Assembly (NCBI RefSeq): GCF_000321225.1
Contig: NW_004451516.1
Location: 455,504-519,503 of the forward strand
Source: Odobenus rosmarus divergens
Taxonomy: Eukaryota > Chordata > Mammalia > Carnivora > Odobenidae
Reading direction: 5' to 3'
Length of the DNA stretch: 64,000 nt
In this document: piece by piece, positions 1 through 10,265 of the stretch
How the letters are laid out: each line of letters opens with the position of its first letter
How positions within the stretch are numbered: position 1 is the first letter of the stretch
Notes under the pieces: model-generated
Databases searched by the model: none
The model's input: the letters and a program-made list of their open reading frames with translations, nothing else
What the model was told of the DNA's origin: nothing
Translations under genes and position numbers: made by a program

Positions 1-395
1 CCAAAGCATGTGGCCTGAGCTGGACTCCCTAGATCTTCATGCCTTCTTTATGTACCAGCTGCCATACCTCTACAAAATAAGTCCTCATTTTGTGGACTTA
101 AAAATAATTTCTAATATCTATTATAGTAATTAATAAAGCAAATGATATTAATTGAAATAAAGATAGTGAAGTTCTCTGCCTACCTGGGGCTCTAAATTTG
201 GGGACACTGCATCATATCTTCCATATATTGACAAACCACCTCTGGAGTATATATTTCTAAGATACCTCAAATGTTAATTAATGGATCTTAGGGTATAGAT
301 TAAATTTACACCTTCTATGCTGAAGTATTTAACAATAAATTGCAGAACATCTAATATACCTACCCCTGTTCCCCAACACACAAATTCATCTAGAG
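1..395. other. Unassigned AT-rich DNA
   Basis: No repeat family, splice-flanked frame or RNA gene recognised. The short open frame starting near 317 runs on into the MER20-like element and is not credible as a gene. Confidence 0.5.
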
Positions 396-602
396 CAGGG
401 TTTCTCAGCCTTGGCACTACTGACATTTTGGCCTATATAATTCTCTGTTGTGGGGAATGTGCATTATACGATGTTCAGCACATACCTGGTATCTACCCAT
501 GAAATGCCAGGAGCACCCTCCTCCAGCTGTGATAAGCAAAAATATCTACAAACATTACCAAATGTCCCAGAGAGGGAAAACTGCCCGAGTTGAGCACTAC
601 TG
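396..602 (+). mobile_element. MER20-like hAT-Charlie DNA transposon fossil
   Basis: Begins CAGGGTTTCTCAGCCTTGGC and continues with ACTGACATTTTGGCC, a TTCTCTGTTGTGGGGAATGTGCATT block and TCTACCCATGAAATGCCAG, ending near GTTGAGCACTACTG. The order and the roughly 207-bp length match the MER20 consensus as I remember it (about 219 bp, non-autonomous). It has many substitutions and is ancient. No convincing 8-bp TSD was seen. Confidence 0.75.
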
Positions 603-1127
603 CTCTAATCTAGGCTTACTCCTGAAGGCCATCCCCAGCCACCAGGCTCTTTTTCTTTCTTTATTTTTGCTTACATGAACCCCCAGTCTTAGAAGTTACC
701 TCTTCCACTCGCCTACTCACATATGACCCATCCTCTAAGACAACAAATACCTCAAAAAAACTATATGAAGCTCTCAGAAGAGATTTGTTTGGTCCGGTGA
801 TGCAGTTTCCGGATCACTATAGTCCCCATAGGTCTGGTTATCTTATAGTTCCTGACTCTTGCTACTAACCTCATTTATGTTACCTGCCTGGCCCTATAAG
901 AATTTGCTGTGACACCTATGCCTTAATATTAAGTATAAATCATTCTTCCATGAAATTTCCCACTCACTATGTCCATAGTCAACCTCTTCCTTCTCTGGAG
1001 AAGTTTTACACTCTGAAGAAAAAAAAATTCAACACATTCTGGTACCAAAATTTTCCTGCAGCTTAACTGGCTCCTGTTAACAGAAGTAAACTTTTAAACC
1101 AGGATATACAAAAGTCATTTATTCTTT
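603..1127. other. Unassigned DNA
   Basis: AT-rich sequence with T-rich runs near 650-675. No family recognised and no credible coding frame. Confidence 0.45.
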
Positions 1128-1141
1128 AAAATAGTCACAGA

Positions 1142-1349
1142 GGGGCACCTGGGTGGCTCAATCGTTAAGCGTCTACCTTCGACTCAGGTCATGATCCCGG
1201 GGTCCTGGGATCGAGCCCCGCATTGGGCTCCCAGCTCTGCGGGAAGCCTGCTTCTCTCTTTCCCACCCTCACCCCGCTTGTGTTCCCTCTCTCGCTGTGT
1301 CTCTCTCTGTCAAAATAAATAAATAAAATATTTAAATATATAAATAAAT
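1142..1349 (+). mobile_element. Can-SINE (tRNA-Lys-derived), full length
   Basis: Head GGGGCACCTGGGTGGCTCA (tRNA-derived A-box region), body with TCATGATCCCGGGGTCCTGGGATCG, CT-rich tail and an AAATAAATAAA tail. Flanked by the direct repeat AAAATAGTCACAGA at 1128-1141 and 1350-1363, a perfect 14-bp TSD typical of L1-mediated insertion. Confidence 0.95.
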
Positions 1350-1363
1350 AAAATAGTCACAGA

Positions 1364-2100
1364 AATCACAAGTTGGTAGGCTGGCTAAAAAATTATTCAC
1401 CTAGTTAATATAGAGTATAAGCAGTCCTGTAATTTTGAGAAGATCAACACCCATAGAAGACAGAGTTCTTAATAAAAGTTCATGTGGGAGGGTCCATTTA
1501 CATAGCAATCTATGAAGCTGTTTGTATTAGGTGAAGGGAACAGGTAAGTTGTGAACTCCTAGCTAAAAAAAAATTTTTTAACGCTCTTGTTTCTAAAAAT
1601 AACCCCTATCATATTACATCAAGAACATCATAACAGCAAATGTTGACAAAATACAATGTTAAGTGAAACATGGCTGTTCTCAGCAAGGCTTAATAAACAT
1701 AGCAGGAGTTACAACAAATTAGTGATTAATAAAGCACTGTAAAGATGCAATGATGTATCTGTGCATATATTATAAATGTAGGTTAAATCATGTAAAAATG
1801 GTCCTACCTGAATCCAATTTATAATATGTAAGGAAGGATTTACAGTTTTTCTTAAAATACAAATGAGATAAAAATTTGGCAACTTTATATGGAAGTATAG
1901 TTAACAATGCAAAAAAATATTCCCAGACTGAGATGTGTTATGATCTTTGTGAATTATCTACTTTTTGTAAATATAAATAATGTCCATTGATTATCTCACC
2001 CCTCTCCTTTTCTCCATTCTATATCTCTTTTTTTTATTCCTCTATCAAACATTTTACAATGTTACAGGCCAGCCAGACATCCTCCCCCAAGAAAACCTCC
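1364..2100. other. Unassigned AT-rich DNA
   Basis: No family recognised. Simple T-rich run near 2030. No credible coding frame. Confidence 0.45.
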
Positions 2101-2104
2101 TCTT

Positions 2105-2290
2105 AGATAATATGGCATTTACTGACTAACACAACCACCCTTGGAGGTAGTTATAGTCAGCTTATAGATGGGAAAACAAAATCTCAGAGAATTTAAGAAT
2201 ATCATCTAACTTTTTAGGTAGAAAATGTAGAACCCAAACTCAGGCATACCTGACTCCAAATGTATAGTCTTTAAGCTACTCATGCTGCTC
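2105..2290 (-). repeat. MIR SINE remnant
   Basis: Diverged core of the form GGAGGTAGTTATAGTCAGC...ATAGATGGGAAAAC...CTCAGAGAATTTAAG...AACCCAAACTCAGGC, which is the reverse complement of the MIR 3' half. Boundaries approximate. Confidence 0.6.
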
Positions 2291-2422
2291 ATCAGTTTTC
2301 TCACTCTTAACAAACATATAGAGATCAGTAGGGTCCACCTAGTTCAGTTATCTGTATGTAATTATCCTAAAGTGTTCTTTGTGTGAAATTTCCTGGCATG
2401 TTATGAGATAACCAGAACTTTA

Positions 2423-2624
2423 TTTTTTTGAATTTATTTATTTGTATTTAAATTCAATTAACATATAATGTATTATTGGTTTCAGAGGTAGAGGTCAGTG
2501 ATTCATCAGTCTTATATAATACCCATTACATCATGTGCCCTCCTTAATGTCCATCACCCAGTTACCCCATCCCCCCAACCTCCTCCCCTCCAGCAACCCT
2601 CAGTTTGTTTCCTATGCTTAAGAG
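2423..2624 (-). mobile_element. L1 3'-end fragment with 19-bp TSD
   Basis: Antisense L1 3' UTR: a T-rich start (poly-A on the minus strand) followed by AACATATAATGTATTATTGG, TTTCAGAGGTAGAG and GTCCATCACCCAGTTACCCC, similar to the larger L1 fragment at 4151. The direct repeat TGAGATAACCAGAACTTTA occurs at 2404-2422 and 2625-2643, a perfect TSD. A severely 5'-truncated L1 insertion of about 200 bp. Confidence 0.9.
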
Positions 2625-2643
2625 TGAGATAACCAGAACTTTA

Positions 2644-3065
2644 GTTGAGAATAGATAACAAATATTCCCTAATGTGAGTAAGGTATATATGGATATGTAT
2701 AGAGATATTACTATATATGTTGGAATGTATAAAATAAATGAGTAACATCCATCATATGCATAACATTTCTAAGTATTCAATGGATGAAAATGAGGATCTG
2801 GATAAACTTCCATACCCCTCTCACAGTGGAACTGGTAAAACACTTTAATTAATGTGACTAGGAGAATAGTCTCCATTCTGGTCTGGATTTCTCTCTCTCT
2901 TTTTTTTTTTTTGCATCCTCTATTTCTTTAATGAAAATTTCACTGTTTTTGTGTCATGCTGGCTTATTATGGAATGTGGGTTTATTGAGCATCAGGATCT
3001 TTCTTTTTCACACACTGAAAGTTCAATTATGAGCTCTATCCTCGTATTCTAAAAATATTTACTCA
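2644..3065. other. Unassigned DNA with a T-rich simple run
   Basis: Contains CTCTCTCTC followed by a T run near 2891-2912. Otherwise nothing recognised. Confidence 0.45.
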
Positions 3066-3069
3066 TAAT

Positions 3070-3300
3070 GACTACTCAGTATCTTCCAATCACTGTGTTA
3101 AATATGTTACGTCTATTATCTCATATCACATTTATAGAGCCTTGCAAGGTAAATCTTTGTACTATCATTGTGTGGCTGAGGATGTTGAGGCTTACGGGTA
3201 CTGTATGAATTCCAACGTCACACAGATGGTAGGGGGTAGGCTGGAATTCAGATGCAGAACTGTCTAATTCCAAGCTGTATACTCAACTGCCTTGTGGTAC
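3070..3300 (-). repeat. MIR SINE remnant
   Basis: Reverse-complement MIR features in order: a TATCTCATATCACATTTA segment, GCAAGGTAAATCTTTGTACTATC, TGTGGCTGAGGATGTTGAGG, CAACGTCACACAGATGGTAG and GGCTGGAATTCAGATGCAG. Old and diverged; ends approximate. Confidence 0.65.
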
Positions 3301-4133
3301 AGCTGAGCAGGGAATGTTTCCCTGCAAAGAAGCTTTGCAAAGTGTCAGCTTCATGCTTCACATGCTAACCAAGACTCGTTCCGTTCCTCTGTTTAAGTGG
3401 CATTCTGGGTTCTGCGTAAGGCAACGATTCTTTGTGCCAAAGGAAAGAGTGCTTTAGTCAGTTCTCTATAAAGGAAGGAGGGCTATTGTTTTTCTATGGA
3501 GAAAAATACAACTTCCAGATTAATGATCAACATCAAAACAAATTATCATTGGGCAAATATTTCGTATGCATTAAATGTTTTCCAGGTACAGTGTTCAGGG
3601 GATGTTCTTGGTTAATTCTATCTAAATGGGGGTTACATTTTAGCCGATTTATTTTATCAATTTCTACATTATATACAATTCACATTTCTAATTAAGTTCT
3701 ACAATTCATTTAGTTAATATCACTTTAAATGAATAATGTAAAATAATTTTAGCTATATAAAATAAATTAATTAAATTACATAGAACTTAATTTCTCCTTC
3801 AGTCTAACTAGATTCAAGGATATTAAAGGTCCTTAAAAATGCTTCAAGTGGAAATTTGAACTTCTAGTAGGAATGTTATAATTCACATACTGAAAAGTGC
3901 CTTGTCATGTACAGATGAAACCTATGACCTCTTTTCACTATACTACATTGAGATTCCTAGGAAAGGAAAGGACAGATTCCCAGGAAAGGATTTTGCTAAT
4001 CTGTCTCCAACTCCTATGTGGTTCCCACCAAAGGCAATGGTAGGCACTTACAAAAATGTAATTCTGTAATGTTATGAAGCTTACTGGCCTACCTGAGCTA
4101 AATTCACAAACTCCATTTTCTTCTCACCATGCT
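3301..4133. other. Unassigned AT-rich DNA
   Basis: No recognised repeat. The 87-codon frame at 3432-3695 has no homology I recognise and no splice or promoter context. Confidence 0.45.
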
Positions 4134-4150
4134 AAAACCAGCTGAATTAT

Positions 4151-4890
4151 TTTTTTTTAATTTTTTTATTTTTATGTTAATCACCATACATTACATCATT
4201 AGTTTTGGATGTAGTGTTCCATGATTCATTGTTTGTGCATAACACCCAGTGCTCCACGCAGAACGTGCCCTCTTTAATACCCATCATCAGGCTAACCCAT
4301 CCTCCCACCCCCCTCCCCTCTAGAACCCTCAGTTTGTTTCTCAGAGTCCATCGTCTCTCATGGTTGGTCTCCCCCTCTGATTTCCCCCCCTTCATTCTTC
4401 CCCTCCTGCTATCTTCTTCTTCTTTTTTTTTCTTAATATATATTGCATTATTTGTTTCAGAGGTACAGATCTGTGATTCAACAATCTTGCACAATTCACA
4501 GCACTCACCATTGCACATACCCTCTCCAATGTCTATCACCCAGCCACCCCATCCCTCCCACCCCCCCACCACTCCAGCAACCCTCGTTTGTTTTCTGAGA
4601 TTAAGAATTCCTCATATCAGTGAGGTCATATGATACAAGTCTTTCTCTGATTGACTTATTTCACTCAGCATAATACCCTCCAGTTCCATCCACGTCGTTG
4701 CAAATGGCAAGATCTCATTCCTTTTGATGGCTGCATAATATTCCATTGTGTATATATACCCCATCTTCTTTATCCATTCTTCTGTCGATGGACATCTTGG
4801 CTCTTTCCACAGTTTGGCTATTGTGGACATTGCTGCTATAAACATTGGGGTGCATGTACCCCTTCGGATCCCTACATTTGTATCTTTGTT
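4151..4890 (-). mobile_element. 5'-truncated L1 with perfect 17-bp TSD
   Basis: Antisense LINE-1: a T-rich tract at 4151 (poly-A on the minus strand), a 3' UTR with CACCATACATTACATCATTAG and AACACCCAGTGCTCCACGCAG blocks, then the end of ORF2. The direct repeat AAAACCAGCTGAATTAT sits at 4134-4150 and 4891-4907. The insertion is therefore about 740 bp, truncated within the ORF2 C-terminus. Confidence 0.95.
4612..4890 (-). pseudogene. L1 ORF2 C-terminal remnant
   Basis: Minus-strand translation gives the ORF2p C-terminal signature: MFIAAMSTIAKLWKEPRCPS, then a WIKKMGYIYTMEYYAAIKRN stretch, then an IMLSEISQ motif and a stop. These are hallmark residues of mammalian L1 ORF2p beyond the reverse transcriptase. 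Only the last part of ORF2 is present, because the insertion is 5'-truncated, so no catalytic domain is encoded. It lies inside the L1 fragment bounded by the 17-bp TSDs. Confidence 0.9.
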
Positions 4891-4988
4891 AAAACCAGCT
4901 GAATTATCTGGTCTTCAAAGCAAGACAGGTTTACTCTGCCAGTCTAAGGCCTAGAGGAATTATTATGTAGTGATTTTCCAGGGGTTTT

Positions 4989-5163
4989 TTAAAGACTTTA
5001 TTTATTCAGTTTAGAGAGAGAGCATGAGCAGGAGGAGGAGCAGAGGGAGAGGGAAAAGCAGACTCAATGCTTGTCATGGGACTCGATCCATGACCTCAAG
5101 ATCATGACCTGAGCTGAAATCAAGAGTTGGATGCTTAACCTACTGAGCCACCCAAGCACTCCT
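4989..5163 (-). mobile_element. Can-SINE, older copy
   Basis: Reverse-complement SINE: TTTTAAAGACTTTATTTATT tail, AGAGAGAGAGCATGAGCAGG, ATCATGACCTGAGC and a degraded head TGAGCCACCCAAGCACTCC. More diverged than the neighbouring copies. The AAATCAAGAGTTGGATGCTTAACC variant of the body suggests an older subfamily. Confidence 0.85.
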
Positions 5164-5804
5164 CAGGTATTTTGTTGTTTTTTTTTTAAGCCTAATTAAA
5201 TGTTGTTTTAAAGTTTATATCAAGAAATTCATTTTGCAGTGGAAATTTACCCCCTGGATACTTAGTCAAGTTTTTTTTTTCCCTAAATATTTATAAGGCA
5301 GTATGCTGGAAGTCACATATCAGAGATCTATTACAATACAACTTTTAATAGAAAAGCAAGTGCATTTTAGCCAAAATCCACATACTTGGCATGGGATGAC
5401 TACATCTACTATTTTCAGTTAAATACTTCCTCTACCTGGAGAGTTTCTTGTCCTGGAAGGCATTTCAAAACATGAAGTGCTAATATCTTTTTTTAAAACT
5501 AGAGTGAGTGAATGAGTGAGTGACAATCTTCTAAAACCCTTGCCAGGAAGAAGAGAAATGCTAAATATAGATTGAGAAAATCCATCTGATTTGGGAGATT
5601 AAATCAAGCCTGTATAAACACCTGAAGTCATATAGCAACATTCTACCACAAACTAGTTAATTGTTACATTTTCAAAATTCTGTAATTCCTGTTTCATCAT
5701 ATGCTTTTTATAATCACTGTGCCCTTTTCCAACAATTCACCAGGTCCCCAAATTATTGCTCTTTACATAAATTGATAAAGCTCAGAAAAACTGATTCACT
5801 AGCT
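5164..5804. other. Unassigned AT-rich DNA
   Basis: Short T runs at 5180 and 5270. A (GAGT)-like run GAGTGAGTGAATGAGTGAGTG near 5504. No gene seen. Confidence 0.45.
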
Positions 5805-5819
5805 AAAAGGGGTAATCCT

Positions 5820-6012
5820 AGGGGCGCCTGGGTGGCTCAGTCATTAAGCGTCTGCCTTTGGCTCAGGTCATGGTCCCAGGGTCCTGGGATCGAGCTCCGC
5901 ATTGAGCTCCGTGCTCGGTGGGAAGCCTGCTTCTCCCTCCCCCACTCCCCCTTCCTGTGTTCTCTCTCTTGCTGTGTCTCTCTCTGTCAAATAAATAAAT
6001 AAAATCTTAAAA
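5820..6012 (+). mobile_element. Can-SINE, full length
   Basis: Head GGGGCGCCTGGGTGGCTCAG at the left edge, TC-rich 3' half and AAATAAATAAATAAAATCTT tail. The flanks AAAAGGGGTAATCCT (5805-5819) and AAGGGGGGGTAATCCT (6017-6032) form an imperfect TSD differing in the number of Gs. Confidence 0.93.
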
Positions 6013-6066
6013 AAAAAAGGGGGGGTAATCCTGGAGTACACACAAAACAGGATTAAAAAAAAAACA

Positions 6067-6274
6067 GGGCGACTGGGTGGCTCAGTTGGTTAGGTGTCTG
6101 CCTTTGGCTCCGGTGTGATCCCAGGGTCCTGGGAACAAGCCCCACGTGGACCTCTCTGCTCAGCAGGGAGTCCGCTTCTCCCTCCCCCTCTGCTTGCCAC
6201 TCCACCTGCTTGTGCCTTGAGTTTTCTCGAGCTCTCTCTGTCAAATAAAAAATAAATAAAATCCTTTAAAAAAA
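6067..6274 (+). mobile_element. Can-SINE, full length
   Basis: GGGCGACTGGGTGGCTCAG head, GATCCCAGGGTCCTGGGAAC body and AAATAAAATCC tail, in tandem orientation about 55 bp after the preceding SINE. An extra CCCTCTGCTTGCCACTCCACC segment in the TC-rich half distinguishes it from its neighbour. No clear TSD. Confidence 0.9.
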
Positions 6275-6391
6275 TGAGAGTATTCTAGTGAAAAAGAAAA
6301 TAGCAAGTATTCTCTCTTAAGTTTCAAAACACTAACTAAATTCCAGTGTCATATAGCATTAATTCTAACACTCAGTGATCCTCTGTAACAT

Positions 6392-6545
6392 TACATCATC
6401 TTTCTGATGCACAAACATGTCTGATCTTTATAGTCATTCCTTGAGGAGACTGTTATTATTATAATCTCCATTTTATAAATGAGTAAACAATAACTCAGAA
6501 AGCTGAAGTGTCTCCTGGGAATTAAACTCAGGTTTCAGACTAGAT
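6392..6545 (-). repeat. MIR SINE remnant
   Basis: ATTATTATAATCTCCATTTTATAAATGAGTAAACAATAACTCAGAAAG-type sequence is the classic reverse-complement MIR core (CTCCATTTTATAAATGAG). Ends approximate. Confidence 0.7.
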
Positions 6546-7440
6546 GTGCTTTCTAAGGCAGGCAAGCCCTTTTAAAAATTAGGATAAATCATTACTGAAG
6601 AATGAGGATTAAGGTCATACTGTACTTTGGAAAACCCACCTGCTGTTCTGTGTGTAGTGACTCTTCTGTGGTTCTATAAAACAAGACTATTTCCACAGTC
6701 TTTCATATGCTGGTATAATAGTAACAAAAAGGTTAGATTGTCTGATTATAGTGAACTTTATTAAATAACACACCCCTCATAAACTTCTGTCTCAATAGTA
6801 AAGAGGTTACCTTCATATTTGGAAGTTTTTAGTTGCAGAGTAATAGTCATTGCCCAAGGAAAAAACCAAAACGATACGACTTAAGTTTCTTAGCAAAAGT
6901 GTTTTTTTAATATATGCAATGTTTTTGCATTTGTAAATAATTATACTTCCCCCATCACCAGGTATATTTTAGCAATAATGATAACTTAAATCTGAACCTA
7001 TCAATAAGATTAAAACAGGATTCTACATGCATTTTTATTTTATGAATCTGACATAATGGAATTTAGTCCTCACACTGAGATTTCTAGAGCACCCTGGACC
7101 TAAAAATTTACATTTTAGTTAGCACTAACTGGATGGAGTTGCAGTAGAATGCAGCGTGGTTGACTACTTGCTTTATGTTGAAGCTCAATCTGATGGATCT
7201 ATTGTCTTTCACACCTTCAACTATGGGTTTGACTAAGCTACAAATTAGTACTTTGAAAGTATTTATTGATTGCTCCTTTTGACCTTCTCTGTAGTAATTA
7301 CCTGCTGTATATTCCTACCCACTCATACGCACACACACGCGTAAACACATGCCGATGCACACAGTGCAGCTGGACTAATTGATAACTATTTTAAATATTT
7401 TAAAAGTTCAATGCTTTTCTCTTTAACTCTCTGAACAATT
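6546..7440. other. Unassigned DNA
   Basis: AT-rich with a short imperfect CA run near 7328-7350. No family recognised. Confidence 0.45.
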
Positions 7441-8330
7441 TCATCTCCAATTACCCACATTCATGGGCAACTTCTAAATCTACATCTCTTGTTTTGTGCA
7501 TTCTCCTTAACACCAAGCCCACATACCCAGTTTTCAGGTGGACCTTGGCAATATGAATGTTCCCAGAAGCAGATCAATTGCCTCACATCTTCAAACTCCT
7601 CCTCTTCCAAATCCGCTCTTCCCCCTGCATTCGTCTCCTGATATGGCCTCTTCGTGCTCCCAGGTGTCCATGTCTGAAACTTCAGAATTTCAAATCATCT
7701 CCCCGCCCCCTTCACCCTCCTCCCTAATCAGTGTCTTCTAATCATTGCTTCCATTTCCATGGTGCACCCTGCATTCATTTCTGCAGTGTCCTCAACCTCG
7801 CTTTCCTAGTCTAGCCCTCAACACCTCTCACCTGGCTTCACCAAATTTCCTACTATCCATCCCTCCAGGAGCCCAGGCCTCTTCTCCATCCCTTATCCCT
7901 CTCTGAGTCAGTTACCTTCCCAAATTAAGATCTGGCCCTTTCATGCCTCCCAAAATTTGCACATCTCCTAACATCCAAAAAATAAGATTCAAATATCTGG
8001 TTTGGGTATTCAAGAGCTCTCTCTATGTGACCTCAACACAACTTTTCAGTTTTATCTCCCAGCCTACTGCTTTTTCTTGGTCTCTACTGTGAACTAATCA
8101 TTATTCCAATGCCAATTACACATTTTCTATTGCCTAAGACTACTCCTTTTATCTCAGCTATCACCTCGATTGCTCCTGTCCTTAACTTCCATTTTGAAAT
8201 CTTAGCTACTCTCATATCCTCTAACTTGAAATTCTTCTCAGTTCCCTGAGTCAGAATCACTTCCTTCTCTTGTCTGCATTACACTTTGTTTGCATCTCTG
8301 CCATGGTACCGATTACTTATCACTTTAAAT
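7441..8330 (+). repeat. L2/CR1-clade LINE remnant
   Basis: A long CT-rich tract with the sense-strand style of L2: TCTCCTAACATCCAAAAAAT followed by GGTATTCAAGAGCTCTC and clipped CTCC/CATC-rich text, ending in CTTATCACTTTAAA. Order and composition resemble the L2 3' portion but divergence is high. The internal open frame at 7538-7741 is a by-product of the T/C-rich sequence. Confidence 0.5.
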
Positions 8331-8334
8331 TTAT

Positions 8335-8520
8335 TAGGTTTTATTCAATCCAATAAACATTTATCAAGAGTCTTCCCTGTACCAGTCAGTACTAGGAAAA
8401 ATAAAATGAATCAGACAGCATTTCTCCTCAAAAATTTACAGTCTAAACCATAGACTAAGCAGGCAAATTTTGTGTCACAAGAAAGATACAAACAAGGTAC
8501 TGCGAAGGCTTCAATGAGGT
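8335..8520 (-). repeat. L2 3'-end remnant
   Basis: CCAATAAACATTTATCAAGAG, CCTGTACCAGTCAGTACTAGG and ATTTACAGTCTAAACCATAG mirror the reverse complement of the L2 3' end (AATAAATATTTGTTGAATG, GTGCCTGGCACATAG, ATGTAAGCTCC blocks). Opposite orientation to the adjacent L2-like sequence, so a separate insertion. Confidence 0.55.
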
Positions 8521-8720
8521 AAATCTTTGTCTTCCTTTCCCAGAGAAGGCAAGAACCACCTTTCTCCCTCTCTCTCCTTTTCTTTCTTCTTCTCTTTCTC
8601 CTCTCCCTCTCACACGGTAACACACAACATACACACATACAATTGTGTGTGTCAGACAGTGAATATTTATTGAATGCAATTTTTTAAACTCAGTAGATTG
8701 ATCAGAGTAGATTGACTGCA

Positions 8721-9120
8721 TGTTATGGGCTGAATTGTATCTCCTCAAAATTCATGTGTTGAATTCAAGACCCCTAAAACCTCAGAATGTAACTGTATTT
8801 GGAGATAGGGCCTTTAAAGTGATGACTAAATTAAAATGAGACTGTTAGGGTGGGCCCTGATCCAATCTAACTGGTGTCCCTGTAAGAGGAAATCTGGAGA
8901 CACAAAGAGACACCAGGGATGTGTGCTCATAGAGGAAAGAAGACCATGTAATGACATGGGGGCCACCTGCAAGCCAAGGAGAGAAGCCGCAGAAGAAACC
9001 AAGCTTGCTGACACCTTGTTCTTGGACATCTAGTCACCAGAAGTGTGAGAATTACATTTCTGTTACATAAGCCAGCCAGTCTATGGTATTTGGTTATGAA
9101 AGCCCTAGGAAATTAATACA
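8721..9120 (+). mobile_element. MaLR-type solo LTR (MLT1/MST-like) with 5-bp TSD
   Basis: Starts TGTTATGGGCTGAATTGTAT and ends GGAAATTAATACA, with GGGTGGGCCCTGATCCAAT, AAGCCAGCCAGTCTATGGTA and a late TGAGAATTACATTTCTGTTA block. These are conserved landmarks of ERVL-MaLR LTRs. It has TG...CA ends and is flanked by CTGCA at 8716-8720 and 9121-9125, the 5-bp TSD expected for this class. About 400 bp, solitary, with no internal region beside it. Confidence 0.85.
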
Positions 9121-9125
9121 CTGCA

Positions 9126-9922
9126 TAGCCAAAGAATTGCAGGGGCAAAGGGGGAAGCTGACACTAAGAGAAAACTAACTAGAAAGTAAGCACATAATTG
9201 AAAAAATAAACTACATAATTTGTATGGTCTACATATTATAAAAGCAAAAATAATAGTCTGACTGGGTGAGGTTCACATAACCAAAGAGAATTATGACACC
9301 CCGCATATTTAAACGTGAGCTTAATTAAGGATTCCCAGTCATTTTGCCACAATTTTTTCCTTATTATTTACTTTCTACCTTGGGCTACAAGTATTTTTTG
9401 CTAATTGTGCTTGCTTGTTTGCCTGATGCATCAAACAAAATGTATATTATTTTCCTACATATTAAAGAAAATGTGGGGGGAAGGGAGTGTATACCCAAGT
9501 ATATTTTTTCATCAAGATATGATTAGCTTGACATTTCAATTAATCTGTGCAGTCACATTGCAGGCAAGCACATGATTCTAGTAGGCTTTTTAAAACACTG
9601 GAAGCAGCTTGAATAACATTCCCTTTTCAACTTTTTTGGATCATTAATAGTTTATTAATTAATATAATTAATTAATTATATCCAGCTTGATTAATATATC
9701 CAGCTTGATTAATCAAATCACTAAAGGCCATACTCTTCAGTGTCTGGCATAGTGTTTTACTAATAATGCATATATGAATTTGGGGCTTTCTTTGAGAGTA
9801 CATTCCCAAAAAGTCTTCCTAAATGACTTTATACTAAAATGGTATTTAAAAAAATGTTTAATGCTCTAATCTTTTAAAATATATATGCATAACATTCTTA
9901 TTTCTTGCCAAAAGTAAATAAA
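9126..9922. other. Unassigned AT-rich DNA
   Basis: Contains an AT-rich palindromic patch (9650-9680) and the tandem duplication described separately. No gene recognised. Confidence 0.45.
9678..9713. repeat. Tandem 18-bp duplication
   Basis: The unit ATATCCAGCTTGATTAAT occurs twice head to tail (9678-9695, 9696-9713) without mismatch, next to an ATTAATTAATATAATTAATT run. Likely replication slippage. Confidence 0.9.
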
Positions 9923-9924
9923 TA

Positions 9925-10263
9925 CGGTGGACCCTTGAACAGCACAGCTTTGAACTGCATGGGTCCATTTATATGCATATCTTTTTTGATAAATATGGCA
10001 CAGTGCTGTGAATGTATTTTCCTTATGATTTTCTTAATAACATTTTCTTTTCTCTAGCTTACTTTATTGTAAGAATACAGTATATAATGCATATAAGATA
10101 CAAAATACATATTAATTGACCATTTATGTTATCAGTAAGGCTACTGGTCAACAGTAGGCTATTAGCAATAGGCTACTGGGGAGTCAAAAGTTATACATGG
10201 ATTTGTAACTGTGTGGGATCAGGGTTGACATCCCTAACTTCTATTTTGCTCAAAGGTCAACTA
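9925..10263 (+). mobile_element. MER2-like Tigger-type DNA transposon
   Basis: Begins CGGTGGACCCTTGAACAGCA and ends with the inverted partner GCTCAAAGGTCAACTA, flanked by TA (9923-9924 and 10264-10265) as expected for a TcMar element. Internal landmarks TTCTCTAGCTTACTTTATTG and AACAGTAGGCTATTAG match the MER2 consensus as I know it (about 345 bp). Non-coding. Confidence 0.85.
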
Positions 10264-10265
10264 TA

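Noticed and set aside
396..614. 8-bp hAT TSD around the MER20-like copy
   Set aside because: Flanking 8-mers (ATCTAGAG and CTCTAATC) agree at only half the positions; too decayed to call.
1142..1220. Possible tRNA gene (A-box/B-box-like sequence)
   Set aside because: It is the tRNA-derived head of a dispersed SINE with TSDs and tail; no acceptor stem or 3' end of a functional tRNA.
4205..4633. 142-codon plus-strand frame
   Set aside because: Lies in the antisense L1 3' UTR; T/C-rich low-complexity translation.
8411..8748. Overlapping Arg/Glu-rich minus frames
   Set aside because: Produced by a CT-rich run (TCTCCTTTTCTTTC type) near 8570; low-complexity.
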